In this document: positions 8,081 through 17,053 of the stretch, piece by piece | Numbering within the stretch: position 1 is the stretch's first letter | Layout: every line of letters starts with the position of its first letter | Program-made: the position numbers and the translations under genes | Notes under the pieces: model-generated | The model's input: the letters and a program-made list of their open reading frames with translations, nothing else | The model's database searches: none | What the model was told of the DNA's origin: nothing | Assembly: GCA_026388715.1 (NCBI GenBank) | Contig: JAPLJF010000005.1 | Coordinates: 1 to 32,871, forward strand | DNA length: 32,871 nt | Reading direction: 5' to 3' | Origin: Deltaproteobacteria bacterium | Lineage (GTDB): Bacteria; Desulfobacterota; Desulfobulbia; Desulfobulbales; Desulfocapsaceae

Positions 8081-8981
8081 TTATTTTCTGGTGATTGGCT
8101 TGGGACTGGCGGTCGGACTTTTGTCCGGTCTCTTCGGCGTGGGCGGAGGATTTCTCATGACCCCGCTGTTAATGATGGTGGGCATTCCACCGACCATCGC
8201 GGCGGCAACCGACGCCAACCAGATCGTCGCTGCTTCGGCTTCGGGCACCTTTGCCCACTGGCGCCTTGGCAACGTTGATGTTAAAATGGGAGTCTATCTC
8301 CTCATTGGCGGTTTCCTGGGCGGCGCAGTCGGTGTCCAGGTTATCAAACTCCTGCGCGCCACTGGCGGCGCCGACTTTCTGATCAAGATGACCTATGTCG
8401 TCATGCTCGGCCTGGTCGGCTCGTTCATGTTCGTTGAAAGTATACACGCCATGCGGAAAAAGAAGGTTGCAAGCGCTGCCCCTGTTACCCAGGCGAAAGT
8501 GGCAGCACCGGAAAAGAAAAAAACTGGGTTTTTCGCCTCTCTGCCCCTGCAGATCTATTTTGAAAAATCCGGAGTCACCCATTCCGCCCTGGTTCCCCTG
8601 TTCCTTGGCACCTTTGTTGGCGTCCTGGCTGCGATCATGGGAGTTGGCGGCGGTTTCCTCATGGTGCCGGTAATGGTTTACATGCTACGCATGCCCATGC
8701 ATGTGGTGGTGGGCACCAGCCTTTTTCAGATCCTTTTCACCTGCGTCGAGGTTACCTTCCTGCAGGCCTATTCGAACCGCACCGTCGATTTTTTTCTCGC
8801 CCTGCTCCTCCTGTTCGGTTCCGTATTCGGCGCCCAGATCGGCACTGTGCTCGGTAAAAAACTCCATGGCGACCAACTGAAGATCCTGCTGGCAATCCTT
8901 GTTCTGGCCGTGACCGTGAAAATCGTTCTCGAACTTGTATTGCAGCCCTCTCTCCTTCTTGCCTACGCGGGAGGTCATTAA
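8043..8981 (+). CDS. TauE/SafE-family (DUF81) anion permease
   Basis: 312-residue inner-membrane protein of about eight transmembrane segments, arranged as two homologous halves. Each half opens with the family signature: GLLSGLFGVGGGFLMTPLLM near residue 25 and GVLAAIMGVGGGFLMVPVMV near residue 198. A charged Lys/Ala-rich loop (about 137-163) joins the halves. Characterised members export sulfite, sulfoacetate or taurine-related anions. GGAGG lies 6 nt before ATG 8043, inside the end of the UspA-like gene. With the TIGR02186-type gene one nt downstream it forms a recurrent pair. Sulfite or a related sulfur anion is the likeliest substrate, but the sequence does not fix this. Confidence 0.92.
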   Translation: MYMYLPIALTSVNYFLVIGLGLAVGLLSGLFGVGGGFLMTPLLMMVGIPPTIAAATDANQIVAASASGTFAHWRLGNVDVKMGVYLLIGGFLGGAVGVQVIKLLRATGGADFLIKMTYVVMLGLVGSFMFVESIHAMRKKKVASAAPVTQAKVAAPEKKKTGFFASLPLQIYFEKSGVTHSALVPLFLGTFVGVLAAIMGVGGGFLMVPVMVYMLRMPMHVVVGTSLFQILFTCVEVTFLQAYSNRTVDFFLALLLLFGSVFGAQIGTVLGKKLHGDQLKILLAILVLAVTVKIVLELVLQPSLLLAYAGGH

Positions 8982-8982
8982 T

Positions 8983-9777
8983 ATGAAACTATCTTTCTTA
9001 ACAGTCATAACACGATGGACCGCTGTGACCGCCGCCTTTTGCGGACTCTTCGCCTTGAGCGCGCCGGCAGCCCGGGCCATCACCTGCGAGGTGACTCCTC
9101 GAGAGATCCCTATCTCCATATCATATCATGGCGCCAAACTGACCATCACTGGCCAGACTGACCCTAAGGACGATCTGATCCTGAAAGTCTCATCGGAACC
9201 ACACGACACCGCCATGAAACACTATGGCAAGGTCGGGGGCCTTGTGTGGATGAAAACAGGAGGCCTGGAATTCAAGGGTGTACCCGGCGTCTATCTGGTG
9301 AACACCACCAAAGATCTGAACCTCATCCTTTCCGAGACTGAGCGCGGCCAGTATCAACTCGGCTACGACGCTATGGCCAAGGCCACCAAGATCGAAGACG
9401 ACAAGGGACAGCCCGCCGAGAGGAAGTGGTTTGACGAGTTTACCCGCTTCAAGGAAAAAGAGATGATCTACAAGATCCAGCAAGGGACGTTCACCCGCCA
9501 GCACGGCGAGAAAGGCGATACCTTTGAAATCGTCGTCAACTGGCCATACCAGGCGCCTCCCGGGATTTATAACGTCGATCTTCTTGCCGTCAACAATGGC
9601 AAGGTCGTTGATAAAGCCGCAACCACCTTTGAGGTGAAACGGGTCGGTATAATCGCCGCCCTGTCGAAAATGGCTGTTGACCAAGCGGCCCTGTATGGGA
9701 TAATGTCCGTTCTCATCGCCTTGGCGGCAGGTTCTGCCGTTGGCGCGATCTTCAAAAAAGGCGGCGGCAGCCACTGA
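8983..9777 (+). CDS. TIGR02186-type membrane-anchored periplasmic protein
   Basis: 264 residues. A signal peptide ends near residue 32 (SAPAARA before ITCEV). A beta-rich periplasmic domain of about 200 residues follows, and a C-terminal membrane helix lies at about 238-258, followed by a short Lys/Gly-rich cytoplasmic tail. The start TPREIPISISYHGAKLTITG and the overall plan match the TIGR02186 / Alph_Pro_TM family, which I recall as usually lying beside TauE/SafE permeases, as here. It may bind substrate or assist export; no function is established to my knowledge. ATG 8983 begins 1 nt after the permease stop, with GGAGG 11 nt upstream; the open frame extends back but overlaps the permease without a site. 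Confidence 0.82.
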   Translation: MKLSFLTVITRWTAVTAAFCGLFALSAPAARAITCEVTPREIPISISYHGAKLTITGQTDPKDDLILKVSSEPHDTAMKHYGKVGGLVWMKTGGLEFKGVPGVYLVNTTKDLNLILSETERGQYQLGYDAMAKATKIEDDKGQPAERKWFDEFTRFKEKEMIYKIQQGTFTRQHGEKGDTFEIVVNWPYQAPPGIYNVDLLAVNNGKVVDKAATTFEVKRVGIIAALSKMAVDQAALYGIMSVLIALAAGSAVGAIFKKGGGSH

Positions 9778-9795
9778 TAACAGGCTTTTCACCAT

Positions 9796-9823
9796 TGGCG
9801 GCGCAACTCACATTGCGCCGCCA
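9796..9823. other. GC-rich hairpin after the exporter operon
   Basis: TGGCGGCGCAA (9796-9806) and TTGCGCCGCCA (9813-9823) form a perfect 11-bp stem with a 6-nt loop. No T tract follows, so it may slow transcription or protect the 3' end rather than terminate by itself. Confidence 0.55.
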
Positions 9824-9847
9824 GCCAGCCTGAATGCGAGCAAAAAC

Positions 9848-9889
9848 GCGCAAGAGAGCATCCAGAGGCTCTTGTGCGGCCCCTTTTTT
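9848..9889 (+). terminator. probable intrinsic terminator between the exporter operon and the PEP-like cluster
   Basis: GCGCAAGAG (9848-9856) pairs with CTCTTGTGC (9869-9877) over 9 bp with one G-U pair, followed by GGCCCC and T6 (9884-9889). The T run starts 6 nt after the stem, so efficiency is uncertain. It suggests that the gene cluster from 9964 has its own promoter, which I could not identify. Confidence 0.55.
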
Positions 9890-9963
9890 CTTTTGGCCCA
9901 TCCTTCTGCACAGGCGACGGTAACCCGTCGCTGCCGGAGAAGGAGCTGTTACAAGGAAATGAG

Positions 9964-12570
9964 ATGGCTTTTTTTGACTCCCTGAAAAAACAGTTTCTAC
10001 CAGCCATGCTTTGGAGAAAAGGCCCCCCCAAGACCTGTCGGCCCATCTCTCTGATTTTTTCCCAGTTCCGCGCGGTACTCAAGGCCAATAATCAGGCCCT
10101 GGAGCTCATTGCTGATATGGGGGAAAAGCTCAGCGGCGACTATCTTTTTGACCAGCGTTATGTGGAAAGTTCGGTTGAAGAGATGATCGACGCCATGCAC
10201 CGCTCCATTGGTGCTATCAATATTCTGACCGAAAACCGCTGGATCTCACTCTCTGAGGTCTTTGCCGGCATGGAAGCCCGAGTGCGGGCTATCGCCACCG
10301 GCCGGGATGACCGGGAAGGTCCGGTCCTGCTCTGGCTGGGCGAGATCCGCCCTCAGGACTGGCCGCTCATCGGCGGCAAGGCCGCGCACCTCTCCGAGCT
10401 GATGGTGAATCCGCACGTCCTGGTTCCCGACGGTTTTGTCATCACCACGCGCCTCTTCCATGATCTCATCGACTTCAACATCCTGCGCACCGACTTCGAC
10501 CGTTTTGAACACTACCTGAGTGAGTCTGAGGTGGCGGAAGATGTGCTGGAAACCTTGCGCGACTCCCTCGAAAAGAGGGTTCTGGCCGCCAACCCCCCGC
10601 CCGACCTCCTCGCCGCTCTCGACCAGGCCCTGCAGCGACTGGCGGCAAAGAACCCTGCCCCCCTCTTTCTTGCCGTGCGCAGCAGTGCCCAGGAAGAAGA
10701 TATGGATTTTTCCTTTGCCGGCCAGTTCCATTCCGAGTTGCAGGTGACACCGACGGCCACTGCTGTATTTCAGGCCTACCTGCAAGTGGTCGCCAGTCTG
10801 TTCGGGGCCAAACCGCTCCGTTACCGGCGGCAGGTTTTTCCCGAGGGCAGCCACCTTTCCATTGCCGCCTGCTGCCAGCGCATGGTGAATGCCAAGGCCA
10901 GCGGCATCATCTATACCGAGGATCCGATGGAGCCTGGACAGCAAACCATGCTGGTGGTAGGCGCACTTGGTCAGGGGCAGGCAGTAGTAGAGGGACAGGT
11001 CCCCACCGATCTCTTCAAGATTACCAAAGGCGACGTTTTCCGGATCACCGACAGCACTATCGCCTACAAAAATGAAGCCCTGCTGGCAGCAGGCCCGGAC
11101 GGCATACTCACGCCCACGCCCGTGGCAAAAGAGAGGGCAGCGGCACCCTGCCTGAACGAAAACCAGCTCCTTGAACTGGCCGCAATCGCCAGCCACCTGG
11201 AGACCTTTTTCAAACGGCCCCAGGATATCGAGTGGACCCTGGACGAGACGGACACCTTCTCTATTCTCCAGGCCCGACCCCTGCTGCTCAGCACCACAGA
11301 TCAGGGTAAAAAACCGCTCTCAGAAAAGCTCGCCGGCTATGAGCTCATCGCCACCGATGCCGGACGAGTCGCGCAACAGGGAATCGGCTCCGGCCCAGCC
11401 TTTCGGGTGGAGACCCTGGCCGATCTCAAGGATTTTCCGGAAGGAGCGATACTGGTCAGCCACCGGGACTCCTCCCAGTTCGTCCAGGTCATGCAGAAAG
11501 CCGCGGCCATTGTCACCGAAGTGGGTACCCCGGTGAGCCACATGTCCACCCTCTGCAGGGAGTTCAAAGTGCCCTGCCTGGTGGGTGTTACCGGCATCTT
11601 CAACGCCATCATCCCCGGCGAGGAAATCACCGTCGATGCCGAGGACCGGCGCATCTACCGGGGAAGGGTTGAGGAGCTTCTCACCTACCAGGCCGCCACT
11701 GCCATGAATGTGCAGATGGCCCCGGAATTCAGGATGCTGCGCCGGATCCTCCACGAGGTGTCCCGCCTGCATCTGGTGGACCCGCTGATGCAGGAGTTCC
11801 GGCCCGAGGGCTGCCGAACCTTTCACGACATGCTGCGCTTCATCCATGAAACCGCGGTCCTGACCCTGGTGGATATCGGCCGGGATGACTCCTGTCTGCG
11901 CGGACAACAAAAACTGGCAAGGAGGCTCGATCTTCCCATTCAGGCGGGCATCCTTGTCATTGATATCGGCGGCGGTATAGCGGCGGACGCACCAGCCGAC
12001 AACATACCCTTTTCCGCCATCCGCTCACAACCCTTCCGGGCCATCCTCCAAGGAATGCTCTTCCCGGAAGCCTGGCAACAGGGAGCAATGACGGTGAGCT
12101 TTACGGACATGATGCACAGCATACTGACGACGCCCCAGGATACCCTGTCCGGCCAATACACCGGCCACAATATCGCCATTATCAGTGAGAATTATGTGAA
12201 TCTCTGTTTCCGCTTCGGTTATCATTTCAACATCATCGACGCCTTCTGCCACGAGGTGGAAAGGGATAATCATATCTATTTCCGTTTCCTGGGCGGCGCC
12301 ACCGACCTTGCCAAACGTTCACGGCGAGCAACCCTGATCGCCACGATTCTTGAGGCCTTTGACTTCAGCGTGCGCACCCGGGGCGATCTGGTCATTGCCC
12401 GCACCAGTAATCTGGCACAGTCCGAGATGATACGAACTCTCGACATTCTCGGCCGACTGGTCGGCTTCACCCGGCAACTGGATGTGCAGATGGCTGATGA
12501 CCAGGCCGTGGCACGCTACGCCGAGGCCTTTCTCATGGGCGATTACAGCTTCGTCGTCAGAGAAGGATAA
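9964..12570 (+). CDS. PEP-synthase-like protein, copy 1 (ATP-grasp + phosphohistidine domain + unassigned C-terminal domain)
   Basis: 868 residues, cytoplasmic. A helical N-terminal region (30-110) carries FRAVLKANNQ and SGDYLFD, shared by the paralogues. PPDK_N-type ATP-grasp, about 125-440: GGK (137-139), VPDGF, LAVRSSAQEED, SFAGQ and DIEW (421-424) with ILQARP. Swivelling phosphohistidine domain, 470-570: IVTEVGTPVSHMS with the predicted phospho-acceptor His526. PEP synthase would then have a TIM barrel. Here residues 590-868 are instead an unassigned domain (CRTFHDMLRF, VIDIGGG, ENYVNLCFRFGYHFN, FTRQLDVQM). It probably takes phosphate from ATP onto His526 and passes it to an unknown acceptor. 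ATG 9964 has AAGGAAA upstream. It is first in a ten-gene unit, 40 nt before a response regulator. Annotation as plain ppsA would be wrong. Confidence 0.85.
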   Translation: MAFFDSLKKQFLPAMLWRKGPPKTCRPISLIFSQFRAVLKANNQALELIADMGEKLSGDYLFDQRYVESSVEEMIDAMHRSIGAINILTENRWISLSEVFAGMEARVRAIATGRDDREGPVLLWLGEIRPQDWPLIGGKAAHLSELMVNPHVLVPDGFVITTRLFHDLIDFNILRTDFDRFEHYLSESEVAEDVLETLRDSLEKRVLAANPPPDLLAALDQALQRLAAKNPAPLFLAVRSSAQEEDMDFSFAGQFHSELQVTPTATAVFQAYLQVVASLFGAKPLRYRRQVFPEGSHLSIAACCQRMVNAKASGIIYTEDPMEPGQQTMLVVGALGQGQAVVEGQVPTDLFKITKGDVFRITDSTIAYKNEALLAAGPDGILTPTPVAKERAAAPCLNENQLLELAAIASHLETFFKRPQDIEWTLDETDTFSILQARPLLLSTTDQGKKPLSEKLAGYELIATDAGRVAQQGIGSGPAFRVETLADLKDFPEGAILVSHRDSSQFVQVMQKAAAIVTEVGTPVSHMSTLCREFKVPCLVGVTGIFNAIIPGEEITVDAEDRRIYRGRVEELLTYQAATAMNVQMAPEFRMLRRILHEVSRLHLVDPLMQEFRPEGCRTFHDMLRFIHETAVLTLVDIGRDDSCLRGQQKLARRLDLPIQAGILVIDIGGGIAADAPADNIPFSAIRSQPFRAILQGMLFPEAWQQGAMTVSFTDMMHSILTTPQDTLSGQYTGHNIAIISENYVNLCFRFGYHFNIIDAFCHEVERDNHIYFRFLGGATDLAKRSRRATLIATILEAFDFSVRTRGDLVIARTSNLAQSEMIRTLDILGRLVGFTRQLDVQMADDQAVARYAEAFLMGDYSFVVREG

Positions 12571-12610
12571 AAGTAAAAAAAACAATACCTACCCGAAGGA
12601 GGATTATATC

Positions 12611-12997
12611 ATGAGCAACGAAATCTGCCGATTGCTGGTAGTGGATGACGAAAGCATCGTCGGCAAACGCCTCAAACAGGTGTTCAGCAAGATCGGCTTC
12701 GAAGTCGAGACCTATACCGAGGCGGCCCCGGCCATGGCCGCCATGGCCGAAAAACCTTTTGATATTGTGGTGACGGATCTGAAGATGGATGGCATGGATG
12801 GCATGGAAGTACTCAAACGGGTACGAGACATGAATCCGCGCACCCAGGTGATCATCATCACCGGCTATGCCTCGCCGGAAACGGCGGAACTTGCCCAACA
12901 GCAAGGAGTTTTTGAGTTCCTGGCCAAGCCCTTCCGCCTGGACGAGCTCAAACAGGTTATTTTCCGCGCCCTGGAACAGCAAAAAGGCAACAACTAA
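12611..12997 (+). CDS. receiver-only (CheY-like) response regulator
   Basis: 128 residues forming a single receiver domain with no output domain. Acidic pocket Asp12-Asp13, phospho-acceptor Asp56 (VVTDLKMDG), the conserved Thr in IITGYA, and Lys in FLAKPFRLDEL are all present. GGAGG lies 8 nt before ATG 12611. It sits 40 nt after PEP-like copy 1 and 15 nt before a histidine kinase, so it is presumably that kinase's partner. Lacking an output domain, it must act by protein contact, perhaps on the PEP-like proteins. It resembles the second receiver gene at 23899 (IVG, EVETF/Y, EKPFD, TDLKM in common), which suggests duplication of a PEP-like/RR/HK module. Confidence 0.93.
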   Translation: MSNEICRLLVVDDESIVGKRLKQVFSKIGFEVETYTEAAPAMAAMAEKPFDIVVTDLKMDGMDGMEVLKRVRDMNPRTQVIIITGYASPETAELAQQQGVFEFLAKPFRLDELKQVIFRALEQQKGNN

Positions 12998-13012
12998 AAA
13001 CAGGATAGCGTT

Positions 13013-14517
13013 ATGAGTATTACCCCACCCTTTCCGCCTTCTCTCCAGAAGGGCAACCAGCAACAGCCCGCCGAGCGATGCTGCCCCTGCCTGCCTTTTC
13101 TGCCCCGCTCCATCAAAGGCAAGCTCATCTTCTCCCTGATCATCATTTCCGTGCTGGGCATCACCGCCACCGCCTCCGCCATCTACGGCATGTTGCGCAT
13201 CGAAGAAAAGGTCCGGATCATCGAGTCCTTTTTCGAGCTGAATCAGAACGTTCTGGAGATGCGGCGTTACGAAAAAAACTACCTGCTGTACAACAACAAG
13301 AAAGACCTGATAAGCGCCCTGGACTACATCGATCAGGTGCGGGTCTCCATCGGCATGGTAAAGAAGTTGTTTCCAGGCAGCGAGGAAGATCTGCAATCCT
13401 TTTATAATAAGGAATTAGGCAAATACGAATCGATCTCCCAGCAACTGATGGCAGAGGATCTCCTCCTGAGCAGCAAGAAGCAGCTAAAAGAGACCTTGCG
13501 TACGCTTGGCCAGGACATTACCAAACGCGTTTTTGACCTCGATGCCCAGGCCCGCATCCAGGTCGAGCGGGAGGTGGTCACTTACCAGAAAACCGGGGTG
13601 TTGATCCTGGCCCTGACCATCCTGGTGGGCGGGATCCTCATCTATTTTTTGCTGCGCTGGATCATCCGGCCGCTGACAGCGATCCGCGAGGCCGCCGCCC
13701 AGATCATGCAGGGCAAGATGAACTCCATCCCGATCAATGAGGCGGTCAGCTGCTCGGAGGAGGGTGTCGAACTGGTCAACTCCCTGAACCTGATGCTGAA
13801 AACCCTCAACACCAAGCAGGATCAACTGGTCCAGTCGGAAAAACTGGCAGCCATCGGCAAGGTCACTGCCGGCATCGCCCATGAAATCAATAACCCCTTG
13901 AACAATATCTCGCTTACCGCCGAGGCCATGCTCGAAGACCTGCCCGATCTTAGCAAAGACGACACCCTGGAAATGATCCATGATATCCTGGCCCAGTCAG
14001 ATCGAGCCAGGGAGGTGGTGCATCATCTGCTCGAATTCTCCCGCGCCCACAAGAATAACGCCACGGTCAGGGTCGATCTGGTCAAGCTGGTGACCGATTC
14101 CATCGCCCTGGTGCGTAACCAGTTCCGCCTGGGCGAAATCACCTATAACTACCAGCACCCGGACCAGCCGCTGCTGATAACCGGCACCCCCCCCAACTCC
14201 AGCAGGTACTGGTCAACATCATGCTGAACGCGTTACAGGCCATGCAGCCGGGCGGCCGCCTCGATATTGGGATAACAGCGGAAGACAAGGATGCGGTCAT
14301 CACCATTGCCGATACCGGCGCCGGGATTTCCAGCCAGATGTTACCCCATATCTTCGATCCTTTCTTTACCACCAAGAACGACGGGACCGGCCTGGGCCTT
14401 TCTCTCAGCTACGCCATTGTCAAAGAACACCAGGGCGATATTGAGGTAGAGAGCGAGGAAGGCTCCGGCACCACCTTCCGCATCAAACTACCACAAGCAC
14501 CGGAGGAAGGGGCATAG
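13013..14517 (+). pseudogene. membrane sensor histidine kinase, frame broken at a C8 run
   Basis: The first frame runs 13013-14227 and the remainder continues in another frame to 14517. It has a Pro/Cys-rich leader and a TM helix at about 38-58. The periplasmic helical sensor ([12 protein letters not shown]) is of the HBM/four-helix type. TM2 lies at about 193-215, then HAMP and HisKA with phospho-acceptor His290 in [14 protein letters not shown]. The break falls just before the ATPase N box, in eight C at 14187-14194. Nine or six C would restore GTP(P)[17 protein letters not shown] and a 501- or 500-residue kinase with DTGAGIS and GTGLGLS intact. As read, the first product lacks the ATPase and ends at TGA 14225-14227, overlapping ATG 14221. 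Sequencing error, phase variation and true decay all fit. It lies 5 nt before PEP-like copy 2. Confidence 0.85.
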
Positions 14518-14522
14518 GCACC

Positions 14523-17051
14523 ATGAAGATCTTCGACAAGAGCGGGGATACCGCCGCATTTTCCGCGACCTTTCAGCAGTTCCGCCACATCCTCTCCTTG
14601 AACAATGAGGTACTGGAAAAAATTGCCCACATGGAAGGGGCACTTTCCGGCGAATATGTCTTCGACCGGAAATTTCTCTCCGAGGCGGTGGCAGCCTTAA
14701 GCGAGCTGGTGCGGGAGGTGATTTACGGTCTGAACAACCTGGCTGACAACCGCTATCTGAGCCTCTATGAACGTTACGAGGAGATTGCCGACAAACTGGC
14801 AGTGCTGGCCTCCGACTATGCAGGGCCCTACGACCGGAACCTCACCCTGGCCTATGATCTGATCAACGGTGATTTCGAGGAGCTGGTCGGCGCCAAAAAT
14901 GCCACCTTGAGCGAGATCCGCAACCGCCTGAATCTGCGGGTACCCGATGGCTTTGCTATAACCGTGTCTGCCTACCGGCAATTTATGGAGGAAAACGATC
15001 TCTTCGCCCAAATCGATGCCATCTCCTCTGAAACCGCGAGCAGCCGGGAACGGAGCAACCGCATCAATAAACTGCTGCAACAGGCCCGGTTTCCGGAACA
15101 GCTGGTGGCGGCGGTACGAAACGAGCTGGCCGAACTGCTTGCGCGCGGCAACATCCTGATGGCGCTGGCGGTCCGCTCAAGCGGGGTGGGTGAAGATGCG
15201 GAGACCCGCAGTTTTGCCGGGCAGTTCCATTCGGCGCTGGATGTGAGGCCCGAGCTTTCCTCGGTGCTTGCCGCCTACCGGCAGGTGATCGCCTCCCGCT
15301 TTTCGGTGGAGGCCCTGGAATATCTGGGCGCTGCGGCCAGCAGCCGGGACATCCCCATGGCCGCCGGAGTCCAACCCATGATTGCGGCCCGTATTGCCGG
15401 CGTGACCTACAGCCGCAACCCGGAACAACCGGACGAGAACCACCTGCTCGTTACCGCAGTGCGCGGCCCGGCCCGTGACCTGGTCGAAGGCAATAAAACA
15501 GCAGACCGTTATCTGATCAGCCGCACCTGGCCCTTTGCCCTGCTCGAAAGTGAACTGGTCGCGTCCACAGACTTTTCCAGCCGCAAAACATCCCTCGATC
15601 TTCTGCCCAGCGGCCTGCGTCGAGGCTCAGCCTTCCTTACCCCCCATGAGCTGGCCCAGCTCGCCGAACAGGCCCTGCTTCTGGAAAAAGCCTTCGGCGA
15701 GACCCAGGATATCGAATGGGCCCTGGCCGACGAACTCTTTATCCTCCAGAGCCGTCCTTTTTTCCTGCCGGCAAAACCAGCGCCGCTGCCAGGCGAGCTG
15801 GCCGCCGAGCTGGCCGCTGCCACCCCGCTCATGTACGGCAAAGGCCAGGTCGCCCAGCTCGGCATTGCCACGGGCAAGGTTGTGCATGTGGATCAGGACA
15901 CCGACCCCAAGCTCTTCCCGGTGGGCGCCATCGCCGTGGCTCGCTTTCCAAGCCCGCAGCTCAGCCCTATTGTCTGGCGGGCCGCCGCTATCATCACCGA
16001 TGTGGGCGGCCCCACCGGCCATCTCGCCACCATCGCCCGCGAGTACCGGACGCCGGCCCTGTTCGGCACCGGTGAGGCCACACGCCTTCTCAACGAGGGC
16101 GCGGAGATCACCATTGATGTGGAAAACAAACAGATCTACCCGGGGATCATCAAGGGTCTGATCCGGTTGCAGGCTACGGAAGAAGACCCTTACCGCTCTT
16201 CAAAGGAACTGCAGATCCTGCGGCGGATCCTGCGCTGGACGGCGCCCATTACCCTGATCGACCCCACGGCCAGAGATTTCACCGCCGAAAACTGCCGCAC
16301 CTTCCACGATATTCTGCGTTTCGCCCATGAAAAAGCTATTGAAGCGCTTATCCATTTTCATGCCGCCAAGGGCGGGAGAGAAGAGATGCGCAGCCGGCAG
16401 GTAAAGCTGCCGGTACCGCTCAAACTGCGAGTCATCGATATCGGCGCCGGCATTGCCAAGGCCGCGCCACGCCAGGGCGAACTCACCCTGAAAAGGCTGA
16501 ACAGCCGGCCGCTTCTGGCCATCCTCACCGGATTTCTCAAAGACACCGAGGGTGGCAAAGAGCCGGTGGCCCTCGGCATCAGGGATATCCTCTCCGGCCT
16601 CGGCAAACCGATGGCCCTGCTCGGCGGGACATCCTATCCGGGCGACAATCTGGCCATCATCGCCGAAGAATACTGCAACCTCAACCTGCACCTCGGCTAT
16701 CACTTCAATGTGGTGGACGCCTACATGTCGCCCGATCCAGACAATAACTACATCTATTTCCGCTTTGTCGGCGGCCTGGCTGACAGGAGCAAGCGCGAGT
16801 GGCGAGCCCGACTGATCGGCGCCATTCTCGCCGGTCTGTACTTCAAAGTGGAACGCACGGGCGACCTGGTGATCGCCAAGGCCAGGAACCTTGACCTGTT
16901 GCAGATGGAGCGGGTGCTTGGCCGACTGGGCGAGCTGATCTCCTTTACCCGCCAGCTTGACGTGCAGATGCGCGACGAAGCGGCCATCGAACAGTTCTTC
17001 CTGCAATTCCTCTCCTCCCTGAAAGAAGAGCAGACAGGAGAGAGGCAATAA
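14523..17051 (+). CDS. PEP-synthase-like protein, copy 2
   Basis: 842 residues with the same four-part plan as copy 1. The helical N-terminal region has FRHILSLNNE and SGEYVFDRKF. In the ATP-grasp domain the first motif reads GAK instead of GGK (123-125). ALAVRSSGVGED (214-225), SFAGQFHSAL and QDIEWALADELFILQSRP are conserved. In the phosphohistidine domain, AAIITDVGGPTGH places the predicted phospho-acceptor at His500. The C-terminal domain has CRTFHDILRF, VIDIGAG, EYCNLNLHLGYHFN and FTRQLDVQMRDEA. The loop that reads SAWGLGE in PEP synthases is altered (TAVRGPARDLVEG), so nucleotide handling may differ from copies 1 and 4. GGAGG lies about 16 nt before ATG 14523. Copy 3 follows after 2 nt, so translation is probably coupled. 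Confidence 0.85.
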   Translation: MKIFDKSGDTAAFSATFQQFRHILSLNNEVLEKIAHMEGALSGEYVFDRKFLSEAVAALSELVREVIYGLNNLADNRYLSLYERYEEIADKLAVLASDYAGPYDRNLTLAYDLINGDFEELVGAKNATLSEIRNRLNLRVPDGFAITVSAYRQFMEENDLFAQIDAISSETASSRERSNRINKLLQQARFPEQLVAAVRNELAELLARGNILMALAVRSSGVGEDAETRSFAGQFHSALDVRPELSSVLAAYRQVIASRFSVEALEYLGAAASSRDIPMAAGVQPMIAARIAGVTYSRNPEQPDENHLLVTAVRGPARDLVEGNKTADRYLISRTWPFALLESELVASTDFSSRKTSLDLLPSGLRRGSAFLTPHELAQLAEQALLLEKAFGETQDIEWALADELFILQSRPFFLPAKPAPLPGELAAELAAATPLMYGKGQVAQLGIATGKVVHVDQDTDPKLFPVGAIAVARFPSPQLSPIVWRAAAIITDVGGPTGHLATIAREYRTPALFGTGEATRLLNEGAEITIDVENKQIYPGIIKGLIRLQATEEDPYRSSKELQILRRILRWTAPITLIDPTARDFTAENCRTFHDILRFAHEKAIEALIHFHAAKGGREEMRSRQVKLPVPLKLRVIDIGAGIAKAAPRQGELTLKRLNSRPLLAILTGFLKDTEGGKEPVALGIRDILSGLGKPMALLGGTSYPGDNLAIIAEEYCNLNLHLGYHFNVVDAYMSPDPDNNYIYFRFVGGLADRSKREWRARLIGAILAGLYFKVERTGDLVIAKARNLDLLQMERVLGRLGELISFTRQLDVQMRDEAAIEQFFLQFLSSLKEEQTGERQ

Positions 17052-17053
17052 CC

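Noticed and set aside
9867..9880. GG-N10-GC spacing resembling a sigma-54 promoter upstream of the PEP-like cluster
   Set aside because: The flanking bases do not match TGGCAC or TTGCA and the site overlaps the terminator stem; a second candidate at 9894-9909 has the wrong spacing (11 nt).
10246..11196. Long minus-strand open frames across the PEP-like genes, kinases and receivers (also 5654-6796, 16200-18097, 22969-24195, 25153-26241)
   Set aside because: All lie opposite genes with intact conserved motifs, lack ribosome-binding sites and domain content, and mirror the codon bias of the sense strand.
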